From Batkoa obscura (Eukaryota; Entomophthoromycota; Entomophthoromycetes; Entomophthorales; Batkoaceae): a stretch of DNA of 42,156 nt. Every line of letters begins with the position of its first letter. The stretch's first letter is position 1. Location of the stretch: assembly GCA_030770535.1 (NCBI GenBank), contig JASVEC010000145.1:1-42156 (forward strand), read 5' to 3'. Of this stretch, positions 20,962-32,770 are shown one piece after another. The translations under genes and the position numbers were made by a program. The notes beneath the pieces are model-generated. The model was not told the origin of the DNA. It worked only from the letters and a program-made list of their open reading frames with translations, and did no database searches.

Positions 20962-21572
20962 ATATAGTGTAGAAACTCTTGGGATCTAAAATGATTTCCT
21001 GTATCTGCCCATATATTAATTTTTGTAAACTTTTTAAATAGAAGCTCTGTAGAGATCAAATTGATTAAACAATCTCCTGCATATGCTGAATCATGATTCA
21101 ATATTTCAGATAAATAATCAAAGTAAACTTTGCCTATTGTTTTATCATCTTTTAAATATAATACACCAAAATCTAATACTGATATAGCTTGTTTATTATA
21201 ATGATCTAGATTTATTAAATCTGGTCTTGTTCCTATTTCCATATTTTGTTTAAAATCTAAAACTATTATACAACTTTTGTTATTTAATTTTTTGATAGTT
21301 TCATTAAATGTGTTTTTTTGAGTGTCAACACAGAATTTATGTAATTTGTATAATTTTTCTTCTTCGTTGAGAATTTCTTGTATCTCTGCTTTGTTTTTTG
21401 CTGTATTTATTTTATTTTCAAATAACTTTTTTCTAACTGTATACTGGGTACATATATTACATAGATCCGTTTTTCTTGCTGGATTTTTGAAATTAGTTGG
21501 TATATATTTAAAGAACGTTGACCTAGCTACTGCTTTATCTCTTAGATCATTCAAATATTTACTATATATCAT
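20962..21572 (-). pseudogene. T1 transposase main part, copy F (about 203 native codons)
   Basis: The longest transposase frame in the window. It begins MIYSKYLNDLRDKAVARS. CNIC (38-41) with H78/C81 forms a likely zinc knuckle. LDFKQN places D106 and NIWADTGNHFRS places D190 as candidate catalytic aspartates; the third acidic residue lies beyond the m100 insertion, in HHGKSIVDEHFG. This D-D-(D/E) spacing with a preceding CxxC...H region is that of a cut-and-paste transposase acting in the nucleus. The frame runs into the MITE after EFLHY. Confidence 0.8.
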
Positions 21573-21586
21573 TCTTCTACTTTTAT

Positions 21587-21991
21587 TTAATATATATATA
21601 TATTATCTGATGAATATTTACTATCGTTACTTTTTTTATTAAATCTTGATGAAATAGTTGAATCATTTAGTAAATATTGTATAATAGTTTCAATTTGGTC
21701 ATCTTTAATTTTTTTTGTATTTTTAATAATAGGTTTTAATGCTGATATTTTATTATTATCACTTATTTTTGAATAATCATATTGATTTTTATTTATATTA
21801 AACCCAAAACTCTTACATTCATCAAAAGAATATACTGAAGCTATAGTTGATAATAACGCTACTTGTTGGTTTTTATTTCCTGTTTCCCTCAAAGCACTAA
21901 TTTTATACATTGGTTGATTAAGTTTATTATTATGGATAGTAAACTTTGATAATATATCTTTTGTTTGTTTTGTTTTATTATAAAATTCCAT
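21587..21991 (-). pseudogene. T1 transposase N-terminal frame, copy F (134 codons)
   Basis: Begins MEFYNKTKQTKDILSK and matches the frame at 11156-11560 in copy A. It ends in a TAA created by the TA run at 21591-21602 (12 nt; 8 nt in copy A). The first ATG shown is a guess, because the leader has further in-phase possibilities that I could not judge. Confidence 0.7.
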
Positions 21992-22407
21992 AAACCTTAG
22001 GTTGTTATAAGTAGCTCTTAAAATTGATGTAAATGAATTACAATGTTTATATTGTGTACTCCTCCCTATTGTATTGAAGTTTTCAAAAATTCCATTTCGA
22101 AGTTTAGTTATGAAAGTTGCATTTTATTTTTATTTCAACAAAAAATAAAGTCAAATAAGTGTATTTATATAATTATATAATCATATAGTTATATATTATA
22201 TATCTGTTAAATATCTAACAGAACTAACATAAAATATATAGTTAGGAAAATTAGCTATTTAAGAAAAGGAAACAATTAAAATAAGTTTTAAATAGAGACA
22301 TTTAATTTTAGGCTTTTTAGATTTAACCGTTATATTGAACACAAACTTGGAATTTTAAATTTGGATTAATTTCTAAGTAGATTCTGAAACCAATTAGGAC
22401 AGCCCCC

Positions 22408-23717
22408 ATACAGTTTTAACTATTTTACTATGATCTATATCAAATTTAATGGAAATTCCCAAATTAGCAAACTTTTACTAGTACGACCTAAATAGTCAAT
22501 ACTAATCAAAGTTACAGTATATAAACATACTTATAAAATTTTAATTATATCATTAATATTTTATCAAGTTAATAATAGCTGGATAAGGGGAAAGTAATTA
22601 GTTAAAACTATAACAATTTTTATATAATACAGCCAATATAATTAGTAGTTTTTGCATATTATTATAATTCTCGTCTTTGACTATTTGTTAGCTTATCTAT
22701 TATTAACTTGAGTAATATTAACAATTCATGATCGATTTCCATCTTGTTTTAGTATACTTAGAAATTATATCTGCTTTTTTTACTATTAATAGTAACAATT
22801 AAGTTAATAATTTTATTATGCTCATGAACAAAAATCAAGTTTTAAAGTTGATTGACATATATTTTAATACTTTAATGGTGGTCAGTGAAAAAGCTAAATT
22901 TAAATTTAAGCTATTATTTTATTTTTAAACAATTTTTTTTAACTATATACTGGTATACCGCTGTACTATGTAAATCTATTTTTTTGCTATCTTTTTGAAA
23001 TTACTTTGTATAATGTTTAGAAAATATTAACTTAGCTATTTTATCTTTTAAGTCATTAAAATATTTGTTATATATAATATAAAAGTGCTTTTTTAATTTC
23101 ATCACTTTTTCATTTTTAAGCATTATTTAGACAGAAAAATTGTTAAATAAGATATTGTTAATAATTCCAATTTTTGCTCGTTTTTAATTTTTTTGATTTT
23201 TGACAAATTATAATATTTCGTTTTATTATTATCGATTATTTTTAAATAGTTATATCAATTTTTACTTATATCAAATCCAAAACTTTTATATTTATCAAAA
23301 AACATTAAAGCTATAGTTTTAATCATTAAGCAATGTATGAAGTCAGTACTTTTGAGGAAAACAAGAAACAAAAACTAAGTATTATTATCAAGTTTATTAT
23401 TATCAATAGTAAGTTTCAATGTTACATGTTACATATTTTTTTACTTTTGTTTCAATTTTAGAGTAAAACAAAATAATTGTGTATATAATATATTTACTAA
23501 ACATTTAATAAAAATGATATAAACCATATGAAGTAAAAAAAATCAGATCCAAAAAAAATAAAATAGTTGATAAGTTTTTGAGTTGAATATAAGATACAAT
23601 TTTAAGCTTTTCAAATTCAACCAAGCCATATGTTAAGGTTTAGGGAGCTTACAAATTTAGAAACTTAATTTGAACTATTTTTAAATGAATTCTGAAACTA
23701 ATCTAGACACGTCCTCC
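22408..23717 (-). mobile_element. T1-like copy G, old and heavily diverged
   Basis: 22520-22850 is nearly identical to the 3' half in palindrome 1 (16370-16680). 22950-23080 matches the zinc-motif region, 23150-23430 the N-terminal frame with many changes. 23680-23717 reads inward as GGAGGACGTGTCTAGATTAG, a worn 5' terminal repeat. Internal parts are missing and frames are badly broken. The left terminus is not seen. Confidence 0.65.
23081..23148 (-). mobile_element. m100 MITE, partial, in copy G
   Basis: AAAAGTGCTTTTTTAATTTC through GAAAAATTGTTA; the right third is missing. Confidence 0.7.
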
Positions 23718-24387
23718 AACCGTTATTTTGGTTTGGCAAAACTACTATTAGATTTTCTAGATTGCTTTTTTATTGCTATAAACTTTACCAATTAAATTTA
23801 TAATTTGAATCTACTTTATTTTTAAAAATAATTGAGGAACTGAAATATAAAGGAATAGTAGTTTCAAAGACAGTATAGTTATTTTTAGAGTATTAACTGT
23901 TCCAATTAATTGGTAATTAAGTGGCAAAGTTTATAAGCTTGATTTAAAATTTTAGCTGCATTTTGAAACAAATCAAATGGTTTAAACTTGTGATTGTATT
24001 GTTCAATAACGATTAGTTTATTTTAAAACCAATCTTGATTTCATTTCTCTCCTAATTATATGATACAGTTTTTAAGGATTTTGCGATAATCAGAGTTTTT
24101 GGCGAAAATAATTTAAGCTTGACTTATAAATTTGTTGCTTTTTGTTATTATCTTCAGTTAATTTAGGATAAAAATAGTCAGGACTATATTAGCTATATTA
24201 TTCTGGTATATTATTAAAGGGGTTCAATCGTTAAATTTATAGATCATTGATATTTTTATCGTGTTCTGAATCTTACACATTTTTATAATGATAAATTTGA
24301 AATTAAAAAATACTGTTTTTTATTTAAAGCAGTATATGAAAGTTATTTTTATGACTCATAAAATCTAGAAAACCACCTCTTCTTACT
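23718..24387. other. No gene recognised
   Basis: AT-rich, short frames only, no m100 copies and no repeat that I could match. Confidence 0.5.
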
Positions 24388-24561
24388 TTACTTTATTTCT
24401 GCTTTATCAAATTTTGATAAAATGTATCCTATCCATTCATTTACTTTTATCTCTTTTTCTAGTCTCTCTAAACTTTTTAATATCAGAAAAGTTATGTTAT
24501 CTCTATTCCCTTGTCTATGTATAGTTTGATTGCTTAATATAACAACTAACTCCTCCTTGTT
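24388..24561 (-). pseudogene. Unrecognised 57-codon coding relic without start
   Basis: Open from the codon after an in-frame TAA at 24562-24564 to a stop at 24388-24390. It reads EELVVILSNQTIHRQGN and then SLERLEKEIKVNEWIGYI, charged and helical in character, unlike random translation of this DNA. There is no ATG. It could be one exon of a decayed gene; no family is recognised. Confidence 0.3.
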
Positions 24562-27500
24562 TTACTTTAATACTATATTACTATAAAAAAGCTTTTAGGA
24601 TTTTATTCTTCAAACCTCAACTCCATGCTAAAGAAGTGCTTTGAGGAGAATATTAAGCTATATAAAAAGATCATCATATACTGCTATCTATAAGTATTTC
24701 GATTGTGATTTTTGAGTTTTAGCTTTTAATAACTCTGTTTTGTTTGAATAGCTATCATATTCATTCCTCTTTTAGTGCTTTTTTTATTCTCACTTTACAC
24801 CAAAACCCGCCCACAGGGGGTTATTTTATTTAGCCTGAATTTTATCTCCTGTTTTTAAGCATTACTACCAATAATAAATTGTGAGTGGGGGGGACTGCTC
24901 TTTTGGATCTTTCTCAAGGTTTAGAAAAAATAATTGATCTTAGTTTTTAACCAGTGAAAATCAACAAAAGATCGTTATGATACAACTAAGTTTAAATGAA
25001 AAAAAGAAATAATATTTTGAAAGAAGTATATTCGTAACTCTCATGCTTATCATTAAACTACCAGACAAAACTCAGTTTGATTCAACTCTCAATTATTAAT
25101 GAAAGGGCCCAACATTTTCCAAACTTAATTTTTTAAATTTATTTTTGGGTTATTCTAATCATCATAAAAACTCTAATAATTTACTATAGAATAAAGATGG
25201 TGTATATTATAGTTAATCCCTTATTTTCTAATTTTGTTTATATCATAAAGCAGGTCATTTTCATGTAGTCAATTATCTGGTTTCTACTTTATTTAGCTTG
25301 AAACATTATACTGTAATTTTTATTTTTTCTGCCAATAACTCCTTATAATTGGGTTATAAGCTTAAAATCTATGTGTCAAACCGATATTTATAAATTGATT
25401 TACTTGTGATAAATTGCTTTTTTTTCAAATACAATTTTATGCACAATTATTAACTAAATTTCACAGTTCTGTTTTGTAATAATTATTTACTGTTTTAATA
25501 CATGATAAAATAGCTACTATTTTAATATCTAACACTAATGATTTTATTTAAAGTAAGAACTATTTAAAAGCTGTATTTTAATCTTGCTTAAAATTGTCTT
25601 TACTTGATAATTGATTTTTTCAATAGCAAAAATTCGTGATACAAACAAATACTTTCTCAAAGGTTCCATCATTCATCATTGGTCATCGCTTTAACTATTA
25701 TAATTAATATAATTAAGGTATTTTGTACTTAATAAAGTAGTTTATGTTAGTTTATTGTACAATAAATTTAGTTAATGAATGCTATATTTTGAGCATTTTT
25801 TACTCTAAAATGTTTCAAATTTGGTAAAATGACCTATTTACTTGTATACTAGAACTTTTTGAATATCTGTTTAAAGATCAGAGAGGATTCTATGATTTTA
25901 CTATATCAATAGAATGTAAAATTCATCACTTTATACAACTATGTGTTTTTGATTTTAATATTTAATTATTATACATAAAATAACATAAACTAAACTGTGA
26001 AAGGACTAGAATTATCATTAACTATTTAGATCAATTATGATTTTTATTCCCAATTAACAATCTGAGGTTTTTATAATCTAGGGGGGGTTTATTGGAATTG
26101 TATGTTTAAAGTTTTTTCAAACAGAATAAAATATCAAATCCTATCCAAATATTATGTGATAATACATTCCCCTACTGGCTGAGATGGACGATTTTTTTAT
26201 TATAATTTAAGTAAATTAAATATAGTTTAATTTATTTCCTGTATCTTAAGTTATGTTATTATAAAGCACTGGAATCACACATATGGTAAGTATTTTTTAA
26301 ATGAAAAGTGAAGTGAAGTGAGGAACTATGAAATCAATTTACAACGAAAGGAGTTAAAATCAATAAACCTTAGTAAATCTCAAATTAATAAAATATTTAA
26401 ATATCTAAACCAACCCCAAGCCCGATTAATTGACTATTTGATTGGTTTTTGATTTTTTCATTAGTTAAAATTTTCGTAAAACAGCATTTGAATCAAGTTC
26501 CAGTTTTTTAGATAGCTGTAATGACGAACTCCTAGCTATGTGCTAAAAAGCTAATCCAGTAATTTAACAATATATATCTAGGGAGTCTCTACTCATCTAA
26601 AGCTTAATAAGTGGGATGGTCCCGAAGGTTTCAAATACATAGAAGCTTGTCCAATAAGTGAATAATGGATTAATGAATACATGACCAAAATAATCCGTAG
26701 ATTATTGAACCTCCTGCCTGCTGTACATTTCTAAAATCCTTTAGTTTAAAATTAACTGACAAACTGGAATGTTTTTTGTAATTTTCCTGCTCAGGTTTGA
26801 TTTTTTTTCCAATTTATTGTTTATTACTTTTAACTTTTAATGGTTTTTTAGCAAATTGATTAGTTTTTATTCTATTTTATAAGGGTTTGGTTAAAAAAAT
26901 CCATTGTTTAAAGAGACAAACGTTTGAGTTAGTAAACAAACCGATAGTACACCACGCATTGATAATCACGTTTTTCATTAATAGGGGCACTATTCCGCAA
27001 AATCGAATCCTTCTTTAGGTTGGTAGTAAAACCATAAAAATACACTATAAAGTACAATAAAATTTAGTTCTCTAATTATCATCCAAAAACCTTTTGTAAT
27101 TAATATTATAAATATCTAGAGTTATTGATCATAAACATATAAATAGTATTTAAACAAAAAAACAAAGTCATTATTCGGGTTAATTTTTCGACTGTTATTA
27201 AAAGCTTTAAATTGGTATTTATTTAAAAAAAATAAAAATTTTGTTGATATAACTCTGAAGGTTTTAAAAAAACTCTAGCTAAAATAGTTAAGCTTTTTAA
27301 AATTGATTATAGAATAGTTTGGATAGTCAAGCGAAATTCAGCTGAATTTTGAATTTAAATTGAAAAAAATTAGTTTTCAAGATAGTATTTAATTTTATTA
27401 TAAATTTTTCAAAACTACCCCCCCTAGACTAATATTTAAGGGTTACTATTACCCCTCAATCTTCTTTCATCTGAAGCCATACTGGCTGAAGACTAATTAG

Positions 27501-27807
27501 AGCACATTCATTAAAACAAAATTGACCCATTTAAGTCCAGTTTGGAATAGTACTTATTACTTGTTAACAACAATTTTAATAGAGAATAAACAAACTATAA
27601 ACCATTGATAGGATTATTCTCAACACTAAATGATTTACCAATGGTTTGTTATTTGTAAATTAGATGATTATTGACAAAAATGCCTAATATTTAATGCCAT
27701 GTGCTTCTTTTTACTAACTTTTGAGAGTTTGTTATTTACACTCCCCTTGCTTGTTACACCTCTGAGAGATGTTGTTTTTAACATGGATTTTATTAGATTT
27801 TTAAAAA
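24562..27807. other. 3.2 kb without recognisable genes or repeats
   Basis: AT-rich with scattered homopolymer runs, including G7 near 26082 and a C-rich run near 27419. No m100, no T1, and no frame over 60 codons that looks like protein. The near absence of m100 contrasts with the dense clusters on both sides. Confidence 0.5.
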
Positions 27808-27895
27808 GTGAACGTTGTTTTCATATTTTTTAAGCGCTATTTGAGTGGAATAGATTGCTAGTAAAATTCTTGAAAAAAGTACACACACACCCCTC
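27808..27895 (-). mobile_element. m100 MITE, degenerate
   Basis: TTTTTTAAGCGCTATTTGAG, then AGTAAAATTCTTGA and CACACCCCTC at the right. The left end is shortened. Confidence 0.75.
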
Positions 27896-28237
27896 ATACA
27901 CTATGCAACTTCTATCTTTATTTTTCTATCTTTAATAACGAATTGGAGTTTAGAAATTATAGTTTTAAACTTTTTTGCACAATATAGGAAGCTTTTGAAC
28001 GTTTGTTTTATGCCTTTTTTTATTTATTATCCTAAGTATTAGTTTACACAAATTTTTTCAGGCTTACTTCGCTCTGAATACTAACTATTGCTTACCATTT
28101 TGTTTTGTAATTACTTTTAATTTTTATAGCTAAAAGTTACTATTTATAAAGAATTGAGTTAGTTAAATTTAAGTTTGATATAATTTAATAAAAACAATAT
28201 AAAAAGTCAACTCCCTGTTTCTTCGTAAACTTAAAAA

Positions 28238-28290
28238 AACTCAAATCGATTAAAGGATGGAAAAAGTGATAAAGCCAAAAAAATACACCC
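28238..28290 (+). mobile_element. m100 MITE, right part only
   Basis: AAACTCAAATCGATTAAAGG, GGATGGAAAAAGTGATAAAG and a CACCC end; the left half is missing. Confidence 0.65.
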
Positions 28291-28329
28291 TTATTATATA
28301 ATTTTTTTAAAATATATAATAGTTTTAAG

Positions 28330-28374
28330 TAGAGCAATTATTAGTAAAATTCTCAGACATAAAAATACATCCCC
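28330..28374 (-). mobile_element. m100 MITE, right part only
   Basis: GAGCAATTATTAGTAAAATT through AATACATCCCC. It lies 40 bp from the preceding partial copy in opposite orientation. Confidence 0.65.
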
Positions 28375-28692
28375 TCCTAACTTTATTTATTATCCAAATC
28401 AAAAACAGCCGATCAAGTAAAGTTAATTTGAAACTTTCCAATCAATCTTATATATTTGTGTATTTATTATATTGTTTAGAAAGTTTTTCAAAATGTTTGA
28501 ATTAGTAGTTCTTGTAAATTATAAAGCCAAGCAAGGGAGATTTTTTGGAAAACCTTTTTTAAGCTTTACGTATATTTAATAAAAGTTATGGGATGTATTG
28601 TTAATATAAAGTTTTAATATAACACATTTAAATAGAAAAAACATTTATATTCAGCTGAAATAGTATTTATCTATATTGCTAAAATAATATTT

Positions 28693-28790
28693 GGGGATGT
28701 TTTTTTGTGTTTAAGAATTTTACTAACAGCCTTTCTACTCAAATAGCGCTCAAAAAATGGAAAAATAATGAAGCCAAAAAAAACATCACC
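28693..28790 (+). mobile_element. m100 MITE, target ATTT
   Basis: Full length, ends GGGGATGTTTTTTTG and AACATCACC. ATTT is on both sides (28689-28692, 28791-28794). Confidence 0.92.
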
Positions 28791-28944
28791 ATTTAATAAA
28801 GTTAAAACTTATTTTGACATTTTTATATTAACTATATACATTAATGTTAGCAATAGTTTCTTAATATAAGTTGTAAGCAAAAAAATATATCATTTCCTCT
28901 CTACATGTTTTAAAACAACATTTGTTCAAACTAAAAATCTATAT

Positions 28945-29048
28945 GTGAAGATGATTTTCTTGGTTTCATTATTTTTTCCATCTTTTAAGCACCATTTGGG
29001 TGGAAAGATTGTTAATAAAATTCTTAAACATAAAAATACATCATCTCT
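28945..29048 (-). mobile_element. m100 MITE, slightly long
   Basis: GTGAAGATGATTTTC at left and ATACATCATCTCT at right; ATAT on both sides. The ends differ from the consensus, but the centre matches. Confidence 0.85.
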
Positions 29049-29141
29049 ATATGATAAATTAAAATATCGATATCATAAAAAGCAAAACTAAAAATTGACT
29101 TTATTTTTTTATTGATATTTTAAAGATAATTATAAACAAAT

Positions 29142-29240
29142 GGGGATGTGTTTTTTGTTTAAGAATTTTATTAACAACCTTTCCCACTTCAAATAGTGCT
29201 TAAAAAATGGAAAAAAGTGAAAAATCAAAAAAACACCACC
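29142..29240 (+). mobile_element. m100 MITE, target AAAT
   Basis: Full length with GGGGATGTG at left and ACACCACC at right; AAAT on both sides. Confidence 0.92.
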
Positions 29241-29489
29241 AAATGTTAAAAATTTATATATGAATTTTAGAAAATAGTAAAGTATAATATAATCTCAAGC
29301 TATATTTTTTTAGCTCTTTTTTATATTACCAAAAAAGTTAAAATAATTAAAATTAGTCACCCTGTATTTTGGGTAATTTTTATTATTACAAAATTGAATT
29401 TTTTATTGATCATAATTCAAATGGCATATCTATTATCCTATAGTGAAAGTTTTGTTTTTGATATAAAGAAATATTTTTTAAGCTATGAA

Positions 29490-29583
29490 AAGGATGTATT
29501 TTTGTGTTTAAGAATTTTACTAATTTTCCCATTCAAGTAGTGCTTAAAAGATGGAAAAGTGATGAAACCAAAAAATATTCCTC
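29490..29583 (+). mobile_element. m100 MITE
   Basis: AAGGATGTATTTTTGTG to ATATTCCTC, with a small internal deletion after ATTTTACTAA. ATAT follows; the left flank is unclear. Confidence 0.85.
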
Positions 29584-29934
29584 ATATGTAAGCTTTTAAT
29601 TTTAGTCAACTGAAAGCTTATTTTTTTCGAACCTTTTACTTTTACATTTATTTATTTATTTTGCCAATATTTTATCAGCTAGATAGTAATTAATTGACAA
29701 TAATAAATAACCAAAAAACAACAAAATGTTATAAACACTAATAAAAAATAAAGTAGATTTTTAAAGTAGCATCAATTTAATCAAATAAATTATCATTATT
29801 TTACGATTATATTCAAAAAGTTTTTGAAAGCTAATATAAAATACTATTAAACTTTAAATTTAAAAATAAAATCTTGTTATTATTTTATGGTCTTTTTTAT
29901 TAGCTTTCAAGGGCTATAAACTTTAAAAAGTTTA

Positions 29935-30030
29935 TTGCTTTATTTTTATCTTTAGTTAATTTTACTAACAATCCTTCCACTCAATAGTGCTCAAAAACGG
30001 AAAAGTAATAAAATCAAAAAAGGCATCCTC
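29935..30030 (+). mobile_element. m100 MITE, degenerate left end
   Basis: Recognisable from TTAATTTTACTAACAATCC through ACGGAAAAGTAATAAAATC to GCATCCTC. The first 20 bases are worn. Confidence 0.75.
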
Positions 30031-30416
30031 ATTTATTTGCTTAAATTTATAATAATTTTTACATAATTAAAAAAACATAAAAATAAGCTTTAGTATAAAA
30101 AATACTTAAAATAACAGTAAAAACATCTACATTTAATTGATTTGTGCCATTGATGTAACAAGGTCAATATAAAAACTGAAAAAAATATAACAGTTATTGT
30201 TTTTAAAAAGAGTACAAAATAATCTTATTAATAAACAAATAAACTTTTTAATATTAAAAAATGAGCGTTAAATTAATAATATTTTTCAATAAGAACTAAA
30301 CCTCAGTTTTCTGTATGATAGGTAAGAATACTCATTATTATATCACTATATTACCTAAGATAACTTATTAATATAGATTTTGTTATATATATAAGAATAT
30401 CTAAATTAAAATATAT

Positions 30417-30441
30417 GGGGCTGTTTTTTTAGTTTCATTAT
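30417..30441 (-). mobile_element. m100 MITE end fused to palindrome 2
   Basis: ATAT then GGGGCTGTTTTTTTAGTTTC ends abruptly where the T1 3' sequence of copy D begins, so the outer palindrome junction lies in an m100. Confidence 0.8.
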
Positions 30442-30919
30442 TTTAATATTTCAATTATATCACTAATATCTTATCAAGTTAACAAATAGCTGGATAAGGG
30501 AAAGTAATTAGTTAAAACTATAACAATTTTTATATAATACAATCAATATAATAGTAGTTTTTGCATATTATTACAGCTACTTGTTCTTTGAGTATTTATT
30601 AACTTAGCTATCAATAACTTAAGTAATCTTAACATTTAATAATCTGTTTCTATCATTCAACAAACTACTTACTTGCTTAGTAAACATCGAGATTTTTAAA
30701 TTCTCTGTTATTTTTATAATGTAAGCTGGGATTGCTCTTTTAGTTTTTCTATTTTCCATGACTTTATAACTCTAATTGGAACTATATTGCTTTTTTTATG
30801 TATCGGATACTGGATAACAATGTAGTCTGTTGTTATGTTTAATAAAGTGTAAATACTTCTTAATGCCTTGTATCTCTATCATTCTTTTTGTATTTTTGTT
30901 TCTTCATACTTTTTAAAAA

Positions 30920-31171
30920 TTATATCTGTTTTCCCTTATCAATAGCCGAGTTATTAATTTTATTATGCTTGCAAATAAAAGCCTCAAATCTTGAAATTAA
31001 TTGATCGATATCTTCTATTTTACCTAACGCTTCAAAACTACTTTTCCATTTTGAAAGGTTTCCAAAATGTTCATCAACTATACTTTTTCCATGATGCTCA
31101 GCAAAAAAATTAAGATTAACATTCAAACTACTATTTATTTTATGAATTTCTTTAAATATGTAATGTAGCAA
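30920..31171 (-). pseudogene. T1 transposase C-terminal part, copy D
   Basis: LHYIFKEIHKINSSLNVNL, then NFFAEHHGKSIVDEHFG. Unlike copies B and F there is no m100 between LHY and FKEIH, so this shows the native join. The frame ends early after NKINNS. Confidence 0.75.
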
Positions 31172-31279
31172 CTCTTGGGATCTAATATGATTTCCTGTAT
31201 CTGCTTATATATTAATTTTTGTAAACTTTTTAAATAAAAACTTTTTGGATCTTAAATTGATTAAACACTTTTTGTATAT

Positions 31280-31378
31280 GGGAGTGTCTTTTTTGGCTTC
31301 ATTACTTTTTCTATCTTTTAAGCATTATTTAAATGGAAAAACTATCACTAAAATTCTTAAACATAAAAATACATCCCC
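31280..31378 (-). mobile_element. m100 MITE in palindrome-2 left arm
   Basis: Full length, ATAT on both sides, identical to 33588-33686 in the other arm. Confidence 0.93.
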
Positions 31379-31541
31379 ATATATTGAATTATGTTTAATA
31401 TTTTAAATAGACAATCAAAATAAACTTTGCTTATTATTCTATTATTTTTTAAATACAAAATATCAAAGCCTAATACTGATATAGCTTATTTATTATAATG
31501 ATATAAATTTATTGAATCTGGTCTTGTTCCTATTTCCATAT

Positions 31542-31638
31542 GGGGATGTATTTTTGTATTTAAGAATCTTACTAACAATTTTTCCACTCAAATAGTGCTT
31601 AAGAGATGGAAAAGTAATGAAGCCAAAAAAACATCCCT
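31542..31638 (+). mobile_element. m100 MITE at the inner end of palindrome-2 left arm
   Basis: Inserted in the transposase just after DFKQN. Left flank ATAT, right flank ACAT; the empty site CCATATTTTG is in copy F. Confidence 0.92.
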
Positions 31639-31970
31639 ACATTTTGTTTGAAATCTAAAATTATTATACAACTTTTATTATTTAATTTTTTAATGGTTTC
31701 ATTAAATATGTTTTTTTGAGTGTCAACACAGAATTTATGTAATTTGTATAATTTTTCTTCTTCGTTGAGAATTTCTTGTATCTCTGCTTTGTTTTTTGCT
31801 GTATTTATTTTATTTTCAAATAACTTTTTTCTAACTGTATACTGGGTACATATATTACATAGATCCGTTTTTCTTGCTGGATTTTTGAAATTAGTTGGTA
31901 TATATTTAAAGAACGTTGACCTAGCTACTGCTTTATCTCTTAGATCATTCAAATATTTACTATATATCAT
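31639..31970 (-). pseudogene. T1 transposase zinc-motif part, copy D
   Basis: MIYSKYLNDLRDKAVARS, CNIC, KLHKFC and ILDFKQN, nearly identical to copy F. It then enters the m100 at 31542-31638. Confidence 0.75.
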
Positions 31971-31984
31971 TCTTCTACTTTTAT

Positions 31985-32519
31985 TTAATATATATATATA
32001 TTATCTGATGAATATTTACTATCGTTACTTTTTTTATTAAATCTTGATGAAATAGTTGAATCATTTAGTAAATATTGTATAATAGTTTCAATTTGGTCAT
32101 CTTTAATTTTTTTTGTATTTTTAATAATAGGTTTTAATGCTGATATTTTATTATTATTACTTATTTTTGAATAATCATATTGATTTTTATTTATATTAAA
32201 CCCAAAACTCTTACATTCATCAAAAGAATATACTGAAGCTATAGTCGATAATAACGCTACTTGCTGACTTTTGTTTCCTGTTTCCCTTAAAGCACTAATT
32301 TTATACATTGGTTGATTAAGTTTATTATTATGGATAGTAAACTTTGATAATATAATCTTTTCTTTGTTTTGTTTTATTATAAAATTCCATAAACCTTGGG
32401 TTGTTATAAGTAGCTCTTAAAATTGATGTAAATGAATTACAATGTTTATATTGTGTACTTCTCCCTGTTGTATTAAAATTCCCAAAAATTCGATTTCGAA
32501 GTTTAGTTATGAAAGTCAA
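31985..32519 (-). pseudogene. T1 transposase N-terminal frame, copy D, frameshifted
   Basis: Two overlapping phases (32519-32328 and 32308-31985) together cover the region of the 134-codon frame in copies A and F; one small indel near 32350 separates them. It ends at a 12-nt TA run (31989-32000), as in copy F. Confidence 0.65.
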
Positions 32520-32770
32520 ATAAGTGTATTTATATAATTATATAATCATATAGTTATATATTATATCTATTAAATATCTAACAGAACTAACATAAAACAT
32601 ATAATTAGGAAAATTAGCTATTTAAGGAAAGGAAACAATTAAAATGAGTTTTAAGTAGAGACATTTAATTTTAGGCTTTTTAAATTTAACCGTCACATTA
32701 GACACGAATTTAAAATTTTAAAATTTGGATTAATTTCTAAGTAAATTCTGAAACCAATTAGAACAGCCCC

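Larger units (their letters stand above)
19864..22407 (-). mobile_element. T1 DNA transposon, copy F, end to end, target ATAC
   Basis: The reference copy. The left (3') end is GGGGTTGTCTGAATTAGTTT, and the right (5') end read inward is GGGGGCTGTCCTAATTGG. ATAC is repeated at 19860-19863 and 22408-22411. The length is 2544 bp, of which 102 bp are an m100 insertion plus its duplication. The order on the minus strand is 5' leader, N-terminal frame (21991-21587), main frame (21572 to about 20962), m100, C-terminal frame (20863-20619), then ~750 bp of 3' sequence. The 4-bp duplication, G-rich ends and the WADTGNHF / HHGKSxxDEHFG motifs resemble Sola-type elements, which is inference. Frames are broken, so it is not autonomous as it stands. 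Confidence 0.9.
30438..31638 (-). repeat. Palindrome 2, left arm (1201 bp)
   Basis: Reverse complement of 33328-34528 with equal length. All stretches that I compared are identical, apart from four transitions in the last ~20 bp at the inner end. It includes two m100 copies and the C-terminal transposase part. Confidence 0.93.
30438..32770 (-). mobile_element. T1 copy D, 3' end lost
   Basis: Right (5') end reads inward GGGGCTGTTCTAATTGG, followed outside by ATAT. On the minus strand come the N-terminal frame (32308-31985), the main part interrupted by an m100 at 31542, a second m100 at 31280, then the C-terminal part and 3' sequence up to the m100 fragment at 30417. It was inserted into an older copy whose zinc-motif region continues at 32771. 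Codons near D190 are disrupted, so it is inactive. Confidence 0.85.
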
